Made by a program: the position numbers and the translations under genes
DNA from: Bdellovibrio svalbardensis
Lineage (GTDB): Bacteria; Bdellovibrionota; Bdellovibrionia; Bdellovibrionales; Bdellovibrionaceae
NCBI RefSeq assembly: GCF_029531655.1
Contig: NZ_JANRMI010000002.1
Span: 434,001-498,000 of the forward strand
Length of the DNA: 64,000 nucleotides
Reading direction: 5' to 3'
Shown here: one piece after another, positions 62,382 through 64,000 of the stretch
Layout of the letters: each line of letters begins with the position of its first letter
How positions within the stretch are numbered: the first letter of the stretch is position 1
The notes under the pieces: generated by a model
Database searches by the model: none
Told to the model about the DNA's origin: nothing
Seen by the model: only the letters and a program-made list of their open reading frames with translations

Positions 62382-62855
62382 TTACTTCTTAAGACCCGTG
62401 ACTTGGCCATTAATAACTAAAAAGCCATCTTCATGTTTGTTTTTATTTGCGTTGGGATTGCTGTGCAGCCAATGCACAACTGCTCCCAGTGGTGACCAGG
62501 AGTCGACGATAAAATCTCCGCAGGCAATAAGTTCGTCACCGACTCGAAAATCAGGAAGCTCGCCAAATTCGACGTTATAAATGACTTCGACGCGATCGTT
62601 GTTGGTTGTCAGGTCTTTGTCGAAATCCACCTCAAAGTGAATGTGACCTTGGCGATTTTCAATAATCCCCACGATGCTGCCTTTAATGAAGGCGCGCGAC
62701 AGGAATTTACTTTTTTCGCTAAATTTCCAACCCAGCACCTGCTCATTGTTATACGAAATAACGGTGTTTTTATTTTTACAAGCAGGGATGTGCTCAGAAG
62801 CTAAAACTGCTTGAGAGCTAAGAAGTAAAATCAGAAGAAAAATAGAATTTCTCAA
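62382..62855 (-). CDS. Secreted DUF3465-like protein
   Basis: 157 residues from a TTG start that overlaps the TGA of the upstream cytochrome-like gene; AAGGAAG lies 7 nt upstream. Signal peptide (FLLILLLSSQAVLAS). The body RQGHIHFEVDFDKD, FRVGDELIACGDFI and GAVVHWLHSNPNANKNKHEDGFLVING matches DUF3465, small OB-like exported proteins, including the conserved VHW.H and HEDGF histidines. Cys pair (PAC, LIAC) may form a disulfide. Role unknown; translation is coupled to the haem lipoprotein. Confidence 0.75.
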   Translation of the reverse strand: MRNSIFLLILLLSSQAVLASEHIPACKNKNTVISYNNEQVLGWKFSEKSKFLSRAFIKGSIVGIIENRQGHIHFEVDFDKDLTTNNDRVEVIYNVEFGELPDFRVGDELIACGDFIVDSWSPLGAVVHWLHSNPNANKNKHEDGFLVINGQVTGLKK

Positions 62856-63610
62856 AGGGTGTCTTCCTTGGCGCCCTTATCGATCCAAGTTTTCAAAAAA
62901 ACCTGTTCGTCGACGGTCAATCTTGGCAATCCAGATTTGAGCGGAGGCATCTGACGCTTCGCTGTCGGTAAGACGATTTGATAGATCTTACTTTCCTCTG
63001 CCGTCTCGGCAAGAACACCGGCATCATGCATGCCTTGAACTGAATCTAAAACTGTTTCCACATCTTCAACGTCATGAGCGTGGCAGCTCAAGCATTTTGG
63101 AGCGATGATATACTTTTGCAGGTTTGCAAAAGTGACTTCAAGTTTTGAAATATCAGGCTTTTCTTCTTTTGGCGGAGCGACTGCGCCCTGACACTTGGGA
63201 AGATCTTTGATTTTTACACTTTTGCGAGATTTCGCCTGATCTTCAAGCCATGTTTCAACGATTTGCTTTTCACAATCCGTCAAGGTTTTGTATCCGCTTG
63301 ATTTTGGTGGCATGGCATTGCTGCTGATTTCGCTTAAGATCTTTCCACTTAAAGCCAGTGCCTCTGCGGGTGTGCCCATCGCGTTTCGACCTGTCGTATG
63401 GCATTCCATGCAGGTTCTCATGGCTGTCGATTTCAAAACATCAAAGGTAATTTCTTGATTTGCGTAAGCCAAAGTACCCAGCTCAGGCAGACCCGAGTTG
63501 GAACCCTTGAAGAGACCTGCTTCTTCCATTGCGAAACTGCATCCGCCTAAAGAGAATATCGTCAGGGAGGTTGAGAGGAGAAAAATAAGGATTTTGGCAG
63601 GATTTTTCAT
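62852..63610 (-). CDS. Di-haem cytochrome c-like lipoprotein
   Basis: 252 residues. Lipobox LGGC. Two haem c attachment motifs: CMECH and CLSCH. Each is followed by a methionine in AMPPKSSG or RQMPPLKSG, the likely sixth ligand in the planctomycete-type cytochrome pattern. The first half ends in TDCEKQIVETWLEDQ and the second in TVDEQVFLKTWIDKGA, showing two tandem cytochrome domains. It should carry electrons at the outer face of a membrane; partners unknown. ATG at 63610 begins the signal peptide. Confidence 0.85.
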   Translation of the reverse strand: MKNPAKILIFLLSTSLTIFSLGGCSFAMEEAGLFKGSNSGLPELGTLAYANQEITFDVLKSTAMRTCMECHTTGRNAMGTPAEALALSGKILSEISSNAMPPKSSGYKTLTDCEKQIVETWLEDQAKSRKSVKIKDLPKCQGAVAPPKEEKPDISKLEVTFANLQKYIIAPKCLSCHAHDVEDVETVLDSVQGMHDAGVLAETAEESKIYQIVLPTAKRQMPPLKSGLPRLTVDEQVFLKTWIDKGAKEDTL

Positions 63611-63672
63611 TCCGTTGTTGTATCAGAATAGGTGATTTTGTCCTGTAAAAAACCTATTGAAAGCTAAAAAGT

Positions 63673-64000
63673 TCAGGGCCGTTTAAGTTTTTGACAGTCA
63701 GGAGTCTGCACTGCGGTGAGAGGTTGTAGAATGATACTCAGATTAAAGACTTCATTGCTGGGGCTGTCTTCGCTAATTGATGAGATCTTACCCATCAAAC
63801 GTTTCATAAGTTGTTTAACTTGCGGAATTTTGGCGCGATCAATGGCAAAGGTAAGGGTTCCTAGGGCCGAAACCTCCCGAGGGAGGTCCCAGATGTATGG
63901 GAGTGTTTGCTCCAGAAGTTCTTGGTAGCTCTTCGCAGCCAGTGACGGTTGTGGGGAGGGGACAGCACTAGCTAGATTTGCGGCTAAGATAACATGCTGG
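63673..64000 (-). CDS. C-terminal fragment of TIGR02147/DUF4423-type regulator
   Basis: The minus-strand frame is open from the window end to a TGA at 63675-63673, giving 108 residues; the start lies beyond the window. PREVSALGTLTFAIDRAKIPQVKQLM and EVFNLSIILQPLT match the end of TIGR02147-family proteins, which usually carry an N-terminal DNA-binding part and are numerous in Bdellovibrio and Fibrobacter. Only the C-terminal half can be judged here. Confidence 0.7.
   Translation of the reverse strand, partial: QHVILAANLASAVPSPQPSLAAKSYQELLEQTLPYIWDLPREVSALGTLTFAIDRAKIPQVKQLMKRLMGKISSISEDSPSNEVFNLSIILQPLTAVQTPDCQKLKRP

Noticed and set aside
63716-63928. 70-codon plus-strand frame at the window end
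   Set aside because: Antisense to the TIGR02147-like C-terminus, which has family motifs.

Overview
The window reads as chromosomal DNA of a Gram-negative, predatory-type bacterium of the Bdellovibrio group (Bdellovibrionota). This is inferred from the gene repertoire: an unusually high share of secreted lipoproteins and outer-membrane beta-barrels, two giant fibre proteins with C-terminal S74 intramolecular-chaperone domains (the mosaic adhesive trimer type known from Bdellovibrio), a TIGR02147-like regulator fragment, a heptosyl/Kdo-type LPS pair and moderate GC content. No rRNA, tRNA, transposase, integrase, CRISPR array or phage structural gene block was recognised.

Layout. 1-5483 (minus): a large two-module lipoprotein (cut by the window start) coupled to an outer-membrane barrel, and a secreted NlpC/P60-like protein. 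5921-14642 (plus): adhesive-fibre cassette 1 (Ig-like lipoprotein, then a 2334-aa S74 fibre with 1.13-kb internal repeats), followed by a secreted polyglycine protein. 14684-17239 (minus): a two-gene envelope operon with fibronectin-III-like modules. 17385-19714 (minus): GT9 glycosyltransferase and Kdo-transferase-like gene. 19838-24561 (plus): barrel / EF-hand lipoprotein / barrel-like operon, then an rRNA methyltransferase. 25865-30857: lipoprotein, EEP-family lipoprotein, outer-membrane protein, RluA-type pseudouridine synthase and DedA protein.

30991-37977: an unrecognised protein, TatD hydrolase, a TcdA / 44-aa membrane peptide / methyltransferase operon, a deoxyhypusine-synthase-like enzyme and a periplasmic thioredoxin-TPR protein. 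37955-42518 (minus): hydrolase with a Cys nucleophile, DUF6765 protein and GMC oxidoreductase, probably a lipid or sterol operon. 42683-47199 (plus): MOSC protein, an exported ABC1/UbiB-like kinase with altered key motifs, and an MHS-type MFS transporter. 47235-54128 (minus): PA14-like secreted protein and adhesive-fibre cassette 2 (lipoprotein plus 1667-aa S74 fibre). 54246-60243: MATE exporter, Nfu protein, class I aldolase, LysS, a rhodanese-like lipoprotein without catalytic Cys, and a hot-dog thioesterase. 60177-64000 (minus): MASE1 hybrid histidine kinase, DUF3465-like protein, di-haem lipoprotein and the C-terminus of a TIGR02147-type regulator.

The strongest theme is surface biology: two independent copies of an 'Ig-like lipoprotein + giant self-chaperoned fibre' gene pair, each with overlapping reading frames and each followed by another large secreted protein. 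The fibres themselves belong to a described superfamily; the paired lipoprotein and its possible anchoring role are the less explored part. Other leads are the exported degenerate ABC1 kinase, the Cys-nucleophile hydrolase operon, and a three-copy REP-like hairpin element.
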